Positions 1-8,922 of a stretch of 64,000 bases of DNA are shown in pieces. The stretch covers positions 33,770 to 97,769 of the forward strand of contig JAZQZZ010000004.1 of the NCBI GenBank assembly GCA_045634305.1, given 5' to 3'. The DNA comes from HGM04593 sp045634305 (GTDB lineage Bacteria > Bacteroidota > Bacteroidia > Bacteroidales > Bacteroidaceae). The first letter of the stretch is position 1, and the number at the start of each line of letters is the position of its first letter. The notes under the pieces were generated by a model, which was given only the letters and a program-made list of their open reading frames with translations, did no database searches and had not been told where the DNA came from. The position numbers were made by a program, and so were the translations under genes.

Positions 1-1319
1 CGCATATCATTCCATTTCATGATTTGCTTTACCGAGACTCTGTATTTTATTGCAATAGAGCCAAGTGTCTCGCCACTCTTTATCTTGTGACGTATGAGAT
101 TGCCTGCACCATTGTTTTCCTTTGCCTCCTTGAGCATCTTTTCAATGTTGACAGCCGGGAAATATTTGTCTACATTATAATTGTAAATACTGTCCTCGTT
201 CTCGACAAACTTGCTTGTGGTATTGTTCGTGAGACGTAGTATGTATGTCTCGTTCTCGCCCGGGACGATATCCTTCAGGAACTGTGGGTTCAAGGCGCGT
301 ATCTCCTCGATGTCGACTCCGCAAACCTCTGCAATCTGCTGAAAGTGCAGATTCCTGTTTACGTGTATGGTATCAGTGGCTATTGGCAGTCCGGGCTCCA
401 TTGGAGATATTCCATGGTCTTCGTAATATGTCATTATGTAGCTTGCGGCAATGAAGCCGGGTAGATAGCCGCGTGTTTCACGTGGCAGCCAAGGATATAT
501 TTTCCAGAAGTCAGTGCTGCCGCCTGAACGCAATATGGCTTTCTTTACATTACCCGGGCCGCAGTTGTATGCGGCAATGGCGAGTTCCCAACTCTGGAAC
601 ATGTCGTAGAGGTCTTTTAGGAAGTGCAGGGCTGCGGTGGTTGACTTTGCAGGGTCGAAACGTTCGTCGATGTAGTTATTGGCCTTCAGTCCATAGAGCT
701 TGCCTGTTGAAAACATGAACTGCCACAATCCTTTAGCACCCGCTCTTGATGTGGCTTTGGGATTGAAGGCCGACTCGATGATTGGCAGGTATTTCAGTTC
801 GCGGGGGACACCAATGCGGTCAATCTCCTCTTCAATGAGAGGGAAATAGTACTCTGAGATTCCAAGCAGATATGAGACCTGTGAGCGTCCGTTCTTTGTA
901 TAGCGGTCTATGCATGAACGCACCATGTTGTTGTATGGCATCCTCACAATGGTCGGCAACGCTGCAAGGCGTTTTGCATACATGGTATCAGTTATTGCAT
1001 TGTTTTTCCACTCCTCGCTGCTGCTGTCGGGTTTGTTGAGCATGTTGCGGGCTTGCCAACTGTTTAGCAGGTTGTCAATGTTGGCATTCATGCTCTCCGG
1101 GATTTCAAAAGTGTATCCGTTGCCGGTCATTGTGTCGAGGTCAATCTCGTATTTCACATTAGTGGCGATAGAAGCCGGTGCCGTGTATTCTGTCCACAGT
1201 TCTTTTCTTGTCCCGTCATTTGTCGGAGCTTCCTCTTTCTGTGCATTTTTGAAAAGAGTACACGATTGGAGTGTGGCAAGAATAGCAGATATTATAAATA
1301 TAATCTTTAAGTTCTTCAT
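1..1319 (-). CDS. mltD: Membrane-bound lytic murein transglycosylase, MltD-like (partial)
   Basis: Secreted or lipoprotein peptidoglycan-cleaving enzyme; the gene runs off the left edge, so the C-terminus is missing. The start at 1319 gives MKNLKIIFIISAILATLQSC, a lipoprotein signal with Cys20 as the likely lipidated residue. The goose-type lysozyme (SLT) domain shows ESAFNPKATSRAGAKGLWQF, whose Glu is the family's catalytic acid, then an AAYNCGPGNV motif and PRETRGYLPG. Two LysM peptidoglycan-binding repeats follow, the second cut at the edge. It is the last visible gene of the parA-parB-DUF5683 operon, 5 bp after DUF5683. The family assignment is secure; the exact Mlt type is by architecture. 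Confidence 0.93.
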   Translation of the reverse strand, partial: MKNLKIIFIISAILATLQSCTLFKNAQKEEAPTNDGTRKELWTEYTAPASIATNVKYEIDLDTMTGNGYTFEIPESMNANIDNLLNSWQARNMLNKPDSSSEEWKNNAITDTMYAKRLAALPTIVRMPYNNMVRSCIDRYTKNGRSQVSYLLGISEYYFPLIEEEIDRIGVPRELKYLPIIESAFNPKATSRAGAKGLWQFMFSTGKLYGLKANNYIDERFDPAKSTTAALHFLKDLYDMFQSWELAIAAYNCGPGNVKKAILRSGGSTDFWKIYPWLPRETRGYLPGFIAASYIMTYYEDHGISPMEPGLPIATDTIHVNRNLHFQQIAEVCGVDIEEIRALNPQFLKDIVPGENETYILRLTNNTTSKFVENEDSIYNYNVDKYFPAVNIEKMLKEAKENNGAGNLIRHKIKSGETLGSIAIKYRVSVKQIMKWNDM

Positions 1320-1324
1320 AGCGT

Positions 1325-2104
1325 TTAAAAACTGATGTTGCAATTGAAACCGTAATAATCCTTGCCGTATAGCTGTCGACTATCTATTATTTGTGGTTCT
1401 ATGCTCAGGTGTATATCCTCGCTTATGTCAAAGTTAGACAATTGCGCATCCACGTAGGCATCGACAACAGAAAGTGCATATACTCCGATGAATGAGAATA
1501 TACTCAAGTCACGCCAACGGCGGTAGCGGTCCTTTCTCTTCTTGAACAGATCCTTCAGGTACTCCTTGTTGCCCTCGTAGTCATATCCGGGACGGAAGAA
1601 ATCCTTGTAGGAGTTGGTATTGGGGTCGCTGTCCATAATGTCAAGATATGCCTGACGATAGTCCTTGTACATCTGTCCGTTCCAATTATAGGCATAAAGA
1701 CAACCGACGAATCCGCCATAGACAATGGGCAGCTTCCAGAATTTGCGGTTATATATCTGTCCACCTCCGGGGATTGCCAATGCTAGCCATGTAGCTGTTT
1801 CCGGATCTGGTTTTCTTAATCCTATTTTCTTTCTTCCTTTTTGTCGTGAATTCTCAATGAGCGACATGCTGTCAGGTAGAACTGTGGTTGTGGCTGCGGT
1901 AATTTCCCGGTATGTGCTGTCCATCACTTCGCGTCCGGGCAGTAACGCTGTGCTGTGTGCAATGTTTAGCGTGTCATTACGGAGCGGGTGTTGCATTGTG
2001 CTCTCTTTCCTGAGTTCCAATGTCTGTGCAGTGATGTCGGTCGCAAGCATGGCAAGCAATGCGACAACAGAAAATAACTTGTATGTAAGTCTGTTCACTG
2101 CCAC
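1325..2104 (-). CDS. DUF5683 domain-containing exported protein
   Basis: Conserved Bacteroidota protein of unknown function, found between parB and the lytic transglycosylase. The reading frame has no ATG at its 5' end. It most likely starts at GTG 2104 or GTG 2098, giving a signal peptide that ends near ITAQ (residue 27). The central part has a predicted membrane-inserting stretch with IPGGGQIYNRKFWKLP, then a second hydrophobic segment near residues 195-215 (IFSFIGVYALSVVDAYVDAQ). It begins 7 bp after the parB stop and ends 5 bp before the transglycosylase start, so the genes are co-transcribed. Its position suggests an envelope role tied to cell division or wall growth, but nothing in the sequence proves this. 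Confidence 0.85.
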   Translation of the reverse strand: MAVNRLTYKLFSVVALLAMLATDITAQTLELRKESTMQHPLRNDTLNIAHSTALLPGREVMDSTYREITAATTTVLPDSMSLIENSRQKGRKKIGLRKPDPETATWLALAIPGGGQIYNRKFWKLPIVYGGFVGCLYAYNWNGQMYKDYRQAYLDIMDSDPNTNSYKDFFRPGYDYEGNKEYLKDLFKKRKDRYRRWRDLSIFSFIGVYALSVVDAYVDAQLSNFDISEDIHLSIEPQIIDSRQLYGKDYYGFNCNISF

Positions 2105-2111
2105 TGTGCTG

Positions 2112-2996
2112 TCAATTGTTGAGTCTGTCGAAAATTGATATGATGCGTTCCAGCTCCTTCTCGTTCTTGAACTTGATGCTTATCTTACCGCTGCCCTTTG
2201 CTGTACATGTCATCTGTACCGGTGTCTGGAAGAAATTGGTAAGCTGTTTCTTCAACTGGTGGAATACTGCATCCTGTTTCTTTTCGACGTTCTTCTTTTC
2301 TGTTGCAGCCTTTGGCTCCTCGCCCTCTTTTATGCGGCGTACCATTTCTTCCACTTCACGTACCGAGTAGCCGTTCTTTACAATGTCGTTGTAGAGCGCT
2401 ATCTGCTCGCTGTGAGAGTCGAGTGACAACAAAGCCTTGGCATGTCCCATGTCAATTTTCTTCTCCTTGAGTGCGACCTGTATTACTGCAGGCAATTTGA
2501 GCAGGCGAAGGAAATTTGCGATAGTGGCGCGGCCCTTGCCGATGCGTTTGCTGAGCTGCTCCTGTGAAAGATTGTGCTGTTCTATGAGCTGCTGATATGC
2601 AAGTGCTATCTCAAGGGCGTTCAGGTCTTCGCGTTGTATGTTCTCAATGAGAGCCATCTCCATGGTGTCCTCATCGTCTGCTTTTACAATATATGCAGGG
2701 ATTGTTGTCTTGCCGGCAAGCTGCGATGCGCGGAATCGTCTTTCACCTGCAATAATCTGGTAGGTCCCGTCCTCCATCTTGCGCAGGGTGATGGGCTGTA
2801 TCACGCCAAGCTCCTTTATGGAGTCGGCAAGCTCCTGCAGTGCCTCCTCGTTGAAGTCGCGGCGTGGTTGGTTGGGATTGGCAACAATCTTGTCAATCTC
2901 AATTTCTCCTATCGATGATGAGCCCGATGTGCGGACTGCCTCGGTTGAGATGAGTGCGTCGAGTCCGCGTCCGAGTGTGAATTTCTGTTTTGCCAT
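2112..2996 (-). CDS. parB: Chromosome-partitioning protein ParB (Spo0J)
   Basis: CTP-dependent DNA clamp that loads at parS and works with ParA in origin segregation. The 294 residues are normal for a chromosomal ParB. Visible parts are the N-terminal tail with LGRGLDALIS, the ParB/Srx nuclease-like fold with NPNQPRRDF and the CTP-binding GERRFRAS box (about residues 85-92), the helix-turn-helix (LSQEQLSKRIGKGRATIANF) and a C-terminal dimerisation region after a Lys/Glu-rich linker (about 225-245). It lies 14 bp downstream of parA. Confidence 0.97.
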   Translation of the reverse strand: MAKQKFTLGRGLDALISTEAVRTSGSSSIGEIEIDKIVANPNQPRRDFNEEALQELADSIKELGVIQPITLRKMEDGTYQIIAGERRFRASQLAGKTTIPAYIVKADDEDTMEMALIENIQREDLNALEIALAYQQLIEQHNLSQEQLSKRIGKGRATIANFLRLLKLPAVIQVALKEKKIDMGHAKALLSLDSHSEQIALYNDIVKNGYSVREVEEMVRRIKEGEEPKAATEKKNVEKKQDAVFHQLKKQLTNFFQTPVQMTCTAKGSGKISIKFKNEKELERIISIFDRLNN

Positions 2997-3010
2997 TTTT
3001 TGAAGCCTTT

Positions 3011-3775
3011 TTAATTGTTTCTCTTCAGGATTTCCTCGGCCAATGCCAGATAATTCTTGGCGCCTGTTGATTCAGCATCGTACATGAGTGCCGGTATACC
3101 CATGCTTGGAGCCTCACCCAATCTGATATTACGCTGGATTACAGTTTCGAAGACCAGTTCCCTAAAGTGTTTCTTTACCTCGTTGTAGACCTGGTTGCTC
3201 AATCTCAGGCGTGAGTTGAACATTGTGAGCAGGAAACCTTCTATGTCGAGCTTGGGGTTGAGGTTCGATTTTATGATTTTAATGGTGTTCAGCAGTTTGC
3301 TGATTCCCTCGAGTGCAAAATATTCGCACTGTACAGGTATAATGACAGAATCGGCTGCTGTGAGTGAATTGACTGTAATAAGTCCCAGTGATGGTGAACA
3401 GTCTATCAAGATGTAGTCATACTTCTCCTTAACGGCAGCCAAAGCCTCGCGCATGATTTTCTCGCGGTTGGGCAGGTCAAGCATCTCAATCTCGGCGCCG
3501 ACAAGGTCAATGTGCGAAGGGATTATGTCCAAGCCTTTCACGCAGGTTGAAGTGATGCTTTCCTGTGCAACCGATTTGTTGATGAGACATTCATAAATTG
3601 AACTCTTTATCTCTCTGATGTCAATGCCCAGACCCGACGAAGCATTTGCCTGCGGGTCGGCGTCGATTACAAGTACTTTCTTTTCAAATGCGGCAAGTGA
3701 TGCAGCAAGGTTGATGGCTGTCGTTGTCTTGCCAACGCCACCTTTCTGGTTTGCCAATGCGATAATCTTTCCCAT
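3011..3775 (-). CDS. parA: Chromosome-partitioning ATPase ParA (Soj)
   Basis: MinD/ParA-type ATPase that binds DNA non-specifically and drives ParB-parS movement. The deviant Walker A motif KGGVGKTTTAINLAASLA starts at residue 10, the DADPQ motif is near residue 40, and DYILIDCSPSLG (Walker B/switch II) is near 120. The length of 254 aa with no N-terminal HTH marks the chromosomal Soj class rather than plasmid ParA. It is first in a minus-strand operon parA-parB-DUF5683-mltD, with a consensus -7 box at 3848-3855. Confidence 0.97.
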   Translation of the reverse strand: MGKIIALANQKGGVGKTTTAINLAASLAAFEKKVLVIDADPQANASSGLGIDIREIKSSIYECLINKSVAQESITSTCVKGLDIIPSHIDLVGAEIEMLDLPNREKIMREALAAVKEKYDYILIDCSPSLGLITVNSLTAADSVIIPVQCEYFALEGISKLLNTIKIIKSNLNPKLDIEGFLLTMFNSRLRLSNQVYNEVKKHFRELVFETVIQRNIRLGEAPSMGIPALMYDAESTGAKNYLALAEEILKRNN

Positions 3776-3847
3776 TTTGTCTCAATTATTTAGTATGTCC
3801 GGATGCGTAATCCGGCAAAGTGACAATATTCCAATATAATATTTATG

Positions 3848-3855
3848 CAAAGGTA
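3848..3855 (-). promoter_or_regulatory. Promoter -7 box for the parA operon
   Basis: Read on the minus strand this is TACCTTTG, an exact match to the Bacteroidota -7 consensus TAnnTTTG, 73 bp before the parA start. I see no clear -33 TTTG at the expected distance. Confidence 0.6.
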
Positions 3856-3923
3856 GTAAAAAAAGTTAGTAGGCTGTAAAAAATATAGCGTTACTTATTA
3901 ACAGGCGGTTGATAACAAATCAT

Positions 3924-3964
3924 AAAAAATGTTACCAAACCCAAAGGGTGTAGTAACATTTTTT
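3924..3964 (-). terminator. Rho-independent terminator after the GH84 gene
   Basis: A 12-bp stem (AAAAAATGTTAC pairing with GTAACATTTTTT) encloses a smaller ACCC/GGGT stem. It lies about 20 bp past the GH84 stop, and the minus-strand transcript ends in a T run. The AT-rich base makes it nearly symmetrical, but no plus-strand gene ends here. Confidence 0.75.
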
Positions 3965-3984
3965 AGTGGTTGGTATCGCTTCTC

Positions 3985-6876
3985 TTATCTGAGAGAAACT
4001 TTATATGTCTTTGTTTCGTTGTTACCTTTTGCTACGACAACATACACACCGTTTGCCATACCTTCGACGGATAGGATGTTTCCATTGCAGTTCTTTACTA
4101 ATCTGCCGTCAGGGGTTAACAATGTTATTGTCTTGACTTCTTCGTTACAGACGATTCCCTCGCCTGTAAACTCAAATTCAAATCCGTCATAGCCGATTTC
4201 GTCAATGGAAGTACCGTCGCCTTTCTTGACTAAGTTTACTGTGTAACTCTCGTTTCGTGCAACACCTTTTGACTCAAGCCTGTCGCCTGAAACAACTATA
4301 TAGTTTATTCCGTTCTTTGTTGCCGACTGTGTACATTGGATTGACCACTTGTCGCCCATCATGGTGAGCAGGTATGTGTTCCAATCGGCATAATATTGGT
4401 TTGTGCCGAATACACCGAGTTCGTTCATGTAACGTCCGTCGGCATTGCTGGTTATCTTATAACAGTTTTTGCCGTTTGCGTCAATAGTAATCTTCCATTC
4501 TTGGGCAACTGATGGTTCGTCAACTTCCTTGAAGGTTGGGGTGCCGCCGCTGCCTTTCACGTTGTTGTTTGTCAGGTAACGCTTGCCGTCTGTTATGTAA
4601 TAGGTTTCATCAGTGTTGATAAGTTCTTCTTTCGCTACGCCGCCCAGCGGTACGATGTCAAAGATGTATTTGTCGGGCAATGCTTCGCTTGAGCTGTTCT
4701 TTTCGATGCGTGTACCGTTTACTTTCCAGAAATTCGTGCCGGCACTGCCGCTGTTCTGTATGGCGTATTTCCCGTTTGCGAGCAGTGTTATTTCGTATGT
4801 GTGCCAAACTGCTTCGTACGGGTTTGTTTCGTTGCTCACTGTGAACTCGCCCTTTTCGTTGATGTATCGCTCATCCTCAAGATTAATGATCTTGTATCTG
4901 TTTGTTGACGGGTCTGTCGTAATCTTCCACTCCTGGCGTTGTGGACGCACCGTGTCTACGGCAGCTCTGAATTGTGGAACATTACCGCCAAGATTGGTCA
5001 GGTAACGTTTGTTGTGTATTATGTAGTATGTGCCGTTTTCAAGAACTTGTGCCGGGAAAACATCTGTGCGATAGTCGTAATTATCCTTGTATAGTGCAAC
5101 AAGTTCACCGATATTCTCTTTGATGAAAGGGTCGACATGGACTGTTGCAACAACGGGTGAGGCAACCTTCAGTGAACCACTGAAGTCGCGTGCACGCAAA
5201 GCGCTTTGTGCTTCGGTGTATTTCTGGTAGCGGAGGTAGCTGTTGATGAAGCTGTCGGGGTTTTCTGCCAATAATGCATTGTTCATTTCAACGAGTGAGA
5301 CACCTCTCAATCCTTCATATTCAAAACACTTTATCCATGGTTCAATCTCTTTTGTCAGCGCGGGAGCCTCATCTGTCGTTGCGAGTGTGCGTGCTGTTGA
5401 GACGAATTTGTTGAATTGTTCGCCTACAGCAATGTATGCAGCGGCTCTGTCGCTCTTTATGTTATTGTAATACACTTGCTTTGCTGTAACAAATTCCGGC
5501 GATTCATCTGTGCGGCGTAGACCATGCACTGTTGGTCCTAAATCTACATTGTTCTCACAAAAGAAACGGAACTCGTTGGTGCTTCGAGGCATCAGATATG
5601 CCATTGCTGCTTCCCATGATTCATCTGCATCATATGCAGGCATATTCCAGTTGTAGTCGGCAATGCTGAAAAGTGAAAGCTTTGATGCCTCTGCATACTC
5701 CATCGGGTTTGCTGTGAAACCCGAAAGCATGTCGGCGATGTCAAGGTCATTGCCGTATGTCGGACCCATTAGCAGGTGGTTGATGCAGTAGTCTGTAACC
5801 GGGTAGTTTAGCCATATGTATGCCTTGCGGCTTATTTGTGTGTTTATCCACTGCATGTCGCTCTTGTTGATCATGTCGACGACGCTGTTTCCTGTCCACA
5901 TAATCTTTACATCTTTGTTCATCGTTGTGCCCAAAGTGGTGAGATAGTCGCCGCTACTCCAACCGCGATTATACTGTGTGGGGCATATGATACATGGATT
6001 TATGTCATTGTAGCTCTTGTTGAGCTCGTCAGTGATGTAGTTCATCAGCTCGGCCTGTTTGTCACCTCTTGTTCCCTCACCTCCCCAAACATCGTCAAAG
6101 AACACGGCAAATGTACGTACGTCAAGTTTGTACATGGCTTTCAGCTTTCTTACAATATTCTGTCTATCAGTGTCATTCCACTGTATATCATTTCCAGGGT
6201 GAATGGCCCATACGAACTCCACCTTGTTGGCCTTTGCTGCGTTGATGTAGTCGGTAATCTTTGCTGCTTCTGCTGCGGGGTACTCCTCTCGCCACTTATC
6301 TTTGTGGTATTTGTCATCCTTGGGACCATAAATGTATACATTCATTTTTGTTTCTCCAAACATCTTGAACAATCCCATGCGGTCGGCTTCGCTGTATGGG
6401 TTGCCGTAGTAACCCTCTACCAGTCCGCGCTGTGGTACGCTTGGATAGTCGCTTATGGTAACACACATAACGTTTGGTTGTGATGCTATCCTGCGGAATG
6501 TCTGCACACCGTAGAATGTTCCTGAACCGTCATTGCCGGCAATGACCACCTTGTCTTTTTCCACTGCAAGATAGTAGCCCTCGGCTTTGGCCGGGATGAG
6601 GCTTTCGTATGCAGCCACAGCGGCATCGCCACGCTCTCCGATAATGAGTTCCACAGAACCGTCGGTTGTGCTGAATTTCTCTTTGAAAAGATTGATGGCA
6701 TCAGTGTCTGCATCAGCCTCGCCTGTGAGAGTGTAACCTGCGCTGTTCTCAAAAGCTATTTCGTCGCCCCATGCGACACTTTGAGGAATGGGGTGGATTT
6801 TGACTGTCTGTGCGTTTGTATTGAATGATATTGCCGTGAATACAAGTGCGGAAATACCGAGAAACAGTTTTTTCAT
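3985..6876 (-). CDS. Secreted GH84 beta-N-acetylglucosaminidase (O-GlcNAcase-like) with lectin-like repeats
   Basis: Removes terminal beta-GlcNAc from glycans, probably host glycoproteins or hyaluronan-type material. The signal peptide is MKKLFLGISALVFTAISF ending at NAQ. A GH20b-like N-terminal domain (about 25-135) precedes the GH84 barrel (about 140-430), with YYGNPYSEADR, YIYGPKDD and FFDDVWGGEG; the paired Asp of FFDD (near residue 261) are the family's catalytic pair. After a helical region come two similar segments of about 125 residues, each starting with a YYI..KRYLTN motif and carrying QEWKIT, which look like beta-trefoil lectin repeats. A Por-type sorting tail ends in YVVVAKGNNETKTYKVSLR. 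At 963 aa it is longer than the usual 700-750 aa Bacteroides GH84. Exact substrate unknown. Confidence 0.93.
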   Translation of the reverse strand: MKKLFLGISALVFTAISFNTNAQTVKIHPIPQSVAWGDEIAFENSAGYTLTGEADADTDAINLFKEKFSTTDGSVELIIGERGDAAVAAYESLIPAKAEGYYLAVEKDKVVIAGNDGSGTFYGVQTFRRIASQPNVMCVTISDYPSVPQRGLVEGYYGNPYSEADRMGLFKMFGETKMNVYIYGPKDDKYHKDKWREEYPAAEAAKITDYINAAKANKVEFVWAIHPGNDIQWNDTDRQNIVRKLKAMYKLDVRTFAVFFDDVWGGEGTRGDKQAELMNYITDELNKSYNDINPCIICPTQYNRGWSSGDYLTTLGTTMNKDVKIMWTGNSVVDMINKSDMQWINTQISRKAYIWLNYPVTDYCINHLLMGPTYGNDLDIADMLSGFTANPMEYAEASKLSLFSIADYNWNMPAYDADESWEAAMAYLMPRSTNEFRFFCENNVDLGPTVHGLRRTDESPEFVTAKQVYYNNIKSDRAAAYIAVGEQFNKFVSTARTLATTDEAPALTKEIEPWIKCFEYEGLRGVSLVEMNNALLAENPDSFINSYLRYQKYTEAQSALRARDFSGSLKVASPVVATVHVDPFIKENIGELVALYKDNYDYRTDVFPAQVLENGTYYIIHNKRYLTNLGGNVPQFRAAVDTVRPQRQEWKITTDPSTNRYKIINLEDERYINEKGEFTVSNETNPYEAVWHTYEITLLANGKYAIQNSGSAGTNFWKVNGTRIEKNSSSEALPDKYIFDIVPLGGVAKEELINTDETYYITDGKRYLTNNNVKGSGGTPTFKEVDEPSVAQEWKITIDANGKNCYKITSNADGRYMNELGVFGTNQYYADWNTYLLTMMGDKWSIQCTQSATKNGINYIVVSGDRLESKGVARNESYTVNLVKKGDGTSIDEIGYDGFEFEFTGEGIVCNEEVKTITLLTPDGRLVKNCNGNILSVEGMANGVYVVVAKGNNETKTYKVSLR

Positions 6877-6919
6877 ATTATCAATAAGTTATAGTGTTTA
6901 CAGCATTTATACATCAAAG

Positions 6920-6951
6920 CAAAAATAGTTATTCCGGATGGAATAACCAAA
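6920..6951 (-). promoter_or_regulatory. Promoter of the GH84 gene
   Basis: On the minus strand: -33 TTTG (6951-6948), a 20-bp spacer, and -7 TATTTTTG (6927-6920). This fits the Bacteroidota consensus fully. The start codon is 44 bp downstream. A weaker -7-like box TATCTTAG at 6959-6966 faces the other way towards surE, so the two promoters are nearly back to back. Confidence 0.75.
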
Positions 6952-6984
6952 TTTTTTGTATCTTAGCGCCATAAACAAGAAAAA

Positions 6985-7767
6985 ATGTGTGATAATATGG
7001 ACAAAAAACTTCATATACTGGTGTCGAATGATGATGGATACCTTGCTAAAGGAATTAATTCTCTTGTTGAAGTGTTGCGCGAATTCGGAGATGTGGATGT
7101 CTTTGCACCACATAAAGGACGTTCAGGGCAAGGTTGTGCCATAACCAGCGAGGTGCCGGTGAAGCTGACTCCCATTACGGATGACAAGGATGCTTCTGTT
7201 CAAATATATGCCTGTACGGGCACTCCCTGTGATTGTGTAAAGGCTGCAATCGATGGAAGGATTGTCGGATACGACCTCGTTGTCGGCGGTATAAACCACG
7301 GTGACAATTCTGCTGTCAACGCCCACTATTCCGGAACAATGGGAGTTGTGCTCGAAGGATGTATGAAGGGAATACCTTCCATCGCCTTTTCGCTCTGCTC
7401 GCACGATCCTGATGCCGATTTCACCCCAACTTACGACGTAATACGCAAGATTGTGGCAAAGGTACTTGAAAAGGGACTCCCCAAAGGCAGTTGTCTCAAT
7501 GTCAATTTCCCCGATTCTCCCTCGTATGCCGGTGTCAAAGTGTGCCGTCAGGCAATGGGCCGTTGGGTCAACGAATGGGATGTTAAGGATGATCCGCGTG
7601 GCAGCAACGGAAAGTGGCTGTTCCTCACCGGTGAATTTGTGGTAGATGACACTGAACCAGACGCAGACCGTGTGGCGCTTGACAACAACTATGTGACTAT
7701 AACCCCTATTTCCATTGATATGACCGATTACAAACTGCTTGCCGAAATGAAGCAGTGGAATCTTTGA
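6985..7767 (+). CDS. surE: 5'/3'-nucleotidase SurE
   Basis: Divalent-metal nucleoside monophosphate phosphatase, also active on short polyphosphate in the family. The N-terminal metal site is visible in LVSNDDGYLAKGI (two adjacent Asp), followed by APHKGRSGQG, the GTPCDCVKAA loop, and GGINHGDN (Asn metal ligand); HYSGTMGVVLEG is also conserved. Length 260 aa is normal. ATG 6985 and ATG 6997 are both in frame; the second gives MDKKLHILVSNDDGY and matches the family start better, so the first four residues are uncertain. lpxB follows after 12 bp, so the two are co-transcribed. Confidence 0.96.
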   Translation: MCDNMDKKLHILVSNDDGYLAKGINSLVEVLREFGDVDVFAPHKGRSGQGCAITSEVPVKLTPITDDKDASVQIYACTGTPCDCVKAAIDGRIVGYDLVVGGINHGDNSAVNAHYSGTMGVVLEGCMKGIPSIAFSLCSHDPDADFTPTYDVIRKIVAKVLEKGLPKGSCLNVNFPDSPSYAGVKVCRQAMGRWVNEWDVKDDPRGSNGKWLFLTGEFVVDDTEPDADRVALDNNYVTITPISIDMTDYKLLAEMKQWNL

Positions 7768-7779
7768 TAAACAATAAAC

Positions 7780-8922
7780 ATGAAATACTATCTCATTGTT
7801 GGTGAGGCTTCGGGCGATTTGCATGCCTCGAATCTGATGAAGTCGATAAAGGCTGTTGATACCGATGCCGAGTTCCGCTTTTTTGGTGGTGACCTTATGT
7901 CGGCTGTCGGTGGCGTACGTGTAAAACATTACAGCGAGCTTGCTTATATGGGCTTCATTCCTGTGCTCATGCATTTGAGAACCATATTCGCCAATATGAG
8001 ATTGTGTAAAAAGGATGTCGAAGAGTGGGCACCCGATGCTCTGATACTTGTCGACTATCCCGGTTTCAACCTTTCTATTGCCAAGTACATCCACAAGAAT
8101 ACAAAAATTCCTGTATACTATTATATCTCGCCTAAGATATGGGCCTGGAAGGAACGTCGCATAAAGAATATCAAACGCGATGTGGATGAGCTCTTTTCCA
8201 TTCTCCCATTTGAGATTGATTTCTTTGAAAAGAAACATAACTACGGGATTAACTATGTGGGCAATCCATGTGTGGATGCTGTAGATGATTTCAAACGCAA
8301 CAAGGCGCTTTCGCGTGCTGCTTTCCTTGATAAGAACGGCCTTGACGATAAACCAATCATTGCACTGCTTGCCGGCAGCCGCAAACAGGAGATAAAGGCT
8401 AATCTGCCAATGATGCTTCAGGCTGTGAAACAGTATCCCGAATACCTGCCTGTACTTGCCGGTGCTCCGGGTATTGACAGGGAGTTCTATGAACCTTATC
8501 TTGATGCCGGGGTGCAGATTGTATTCGGGCAGACATATGATATCCTTAACAATGCCCATGCAGCGCTGGTTACATCTGGCACAGCAACCCTTGAGACGGC
8601 GCTGTTTGATGTTCCACAGGTGGTATGTTATGCAATGCCTATGGGTCGTCTCTATTCATGGCTGAAAAAGCATTTCCTCAAGGTGAAATATGTCTCGCTT
8701 GTCAATCTGGTTGCCGACCGAGAGGTCGTGCGCGAACTGGTTGCAGCCGATATGACGCTCCCCAATGTGGTATCGGAACTTGGCTCGCTGTTGCCGCATC
8801 ACAGCGAAAAAAGAACGGCTATGCTCAGTGAGTATAGCCGTATGATGGAGATTCTTGGCAAGCCCGGTGCGTCGCAGCGCACGGCCGGGAAGATAGTCTC
8901 TTTGTTGAAAGGTAAATCTTAA
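7780..8922 (+). CDS. lpxB: Lipid-A-disaccharide synthase LpxB
   Basis: GT19 glycosyltransferase joining UDP-2,3-diacylglucosamine and lipid X to make the lipid A disaccharide at the inner membrane. The N-terminus YYLIVGEASGDLHASNLM is the family signature; FFGGDLM, the LVDYPGFNL motif, YYISPKIWAWKERR and LLAGSRKQEIKANLP (UDP-sugar binding half) are all present, as is TSGTATLETALF near residue 265. 380 aa is normal. It is coupled to surE. Its stop codon overlaps the cdsA stop on the other strand by 4 bp. Confidence 0.97.
   Translation: MKYYLIVGEASGDLHASNLMKSIKAVDTDAEFRFFGGDLMSAVGGVRVKHYSELAYMGFIPVLMHLRTIFANMRLCKKDVEEWAPDALILVDYPGFNLSIAKYIHKNTKIPVYYYISPKIWAWKERRIKNIKRDVDELFSILPFEIDFFEKKHNYGINYVGNPCVDAVDDFKRNKALSRAAFLDKNGLDDKPIIALLAGSRKQEIKANLPMMLQAVKQYPEYLPVLAGAPGIDREFYEPYLDAGVQIVFGQTYDILNNAHAALVTSGTATLETALFDVPQVVCYAMPMGRLYSWLKKHFLKVKYVSLVNLVADREVVRELVAADMTLPNVVSELGSLLPHHSEKRTAMLSEYSRMMEILGKPGASQRTAGKIVSLLKGKS

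Noticed and set aside
7123..8559. A 478-codon open frame on the minus strand opposite surE and lpxB.
   Set aside because: Both surE and lpxB are full-length with all motifs. The antisense frame crosses their boundary, and its translation is Ile/His/Arg-rich without any domain; it is a shadow of codon bias.
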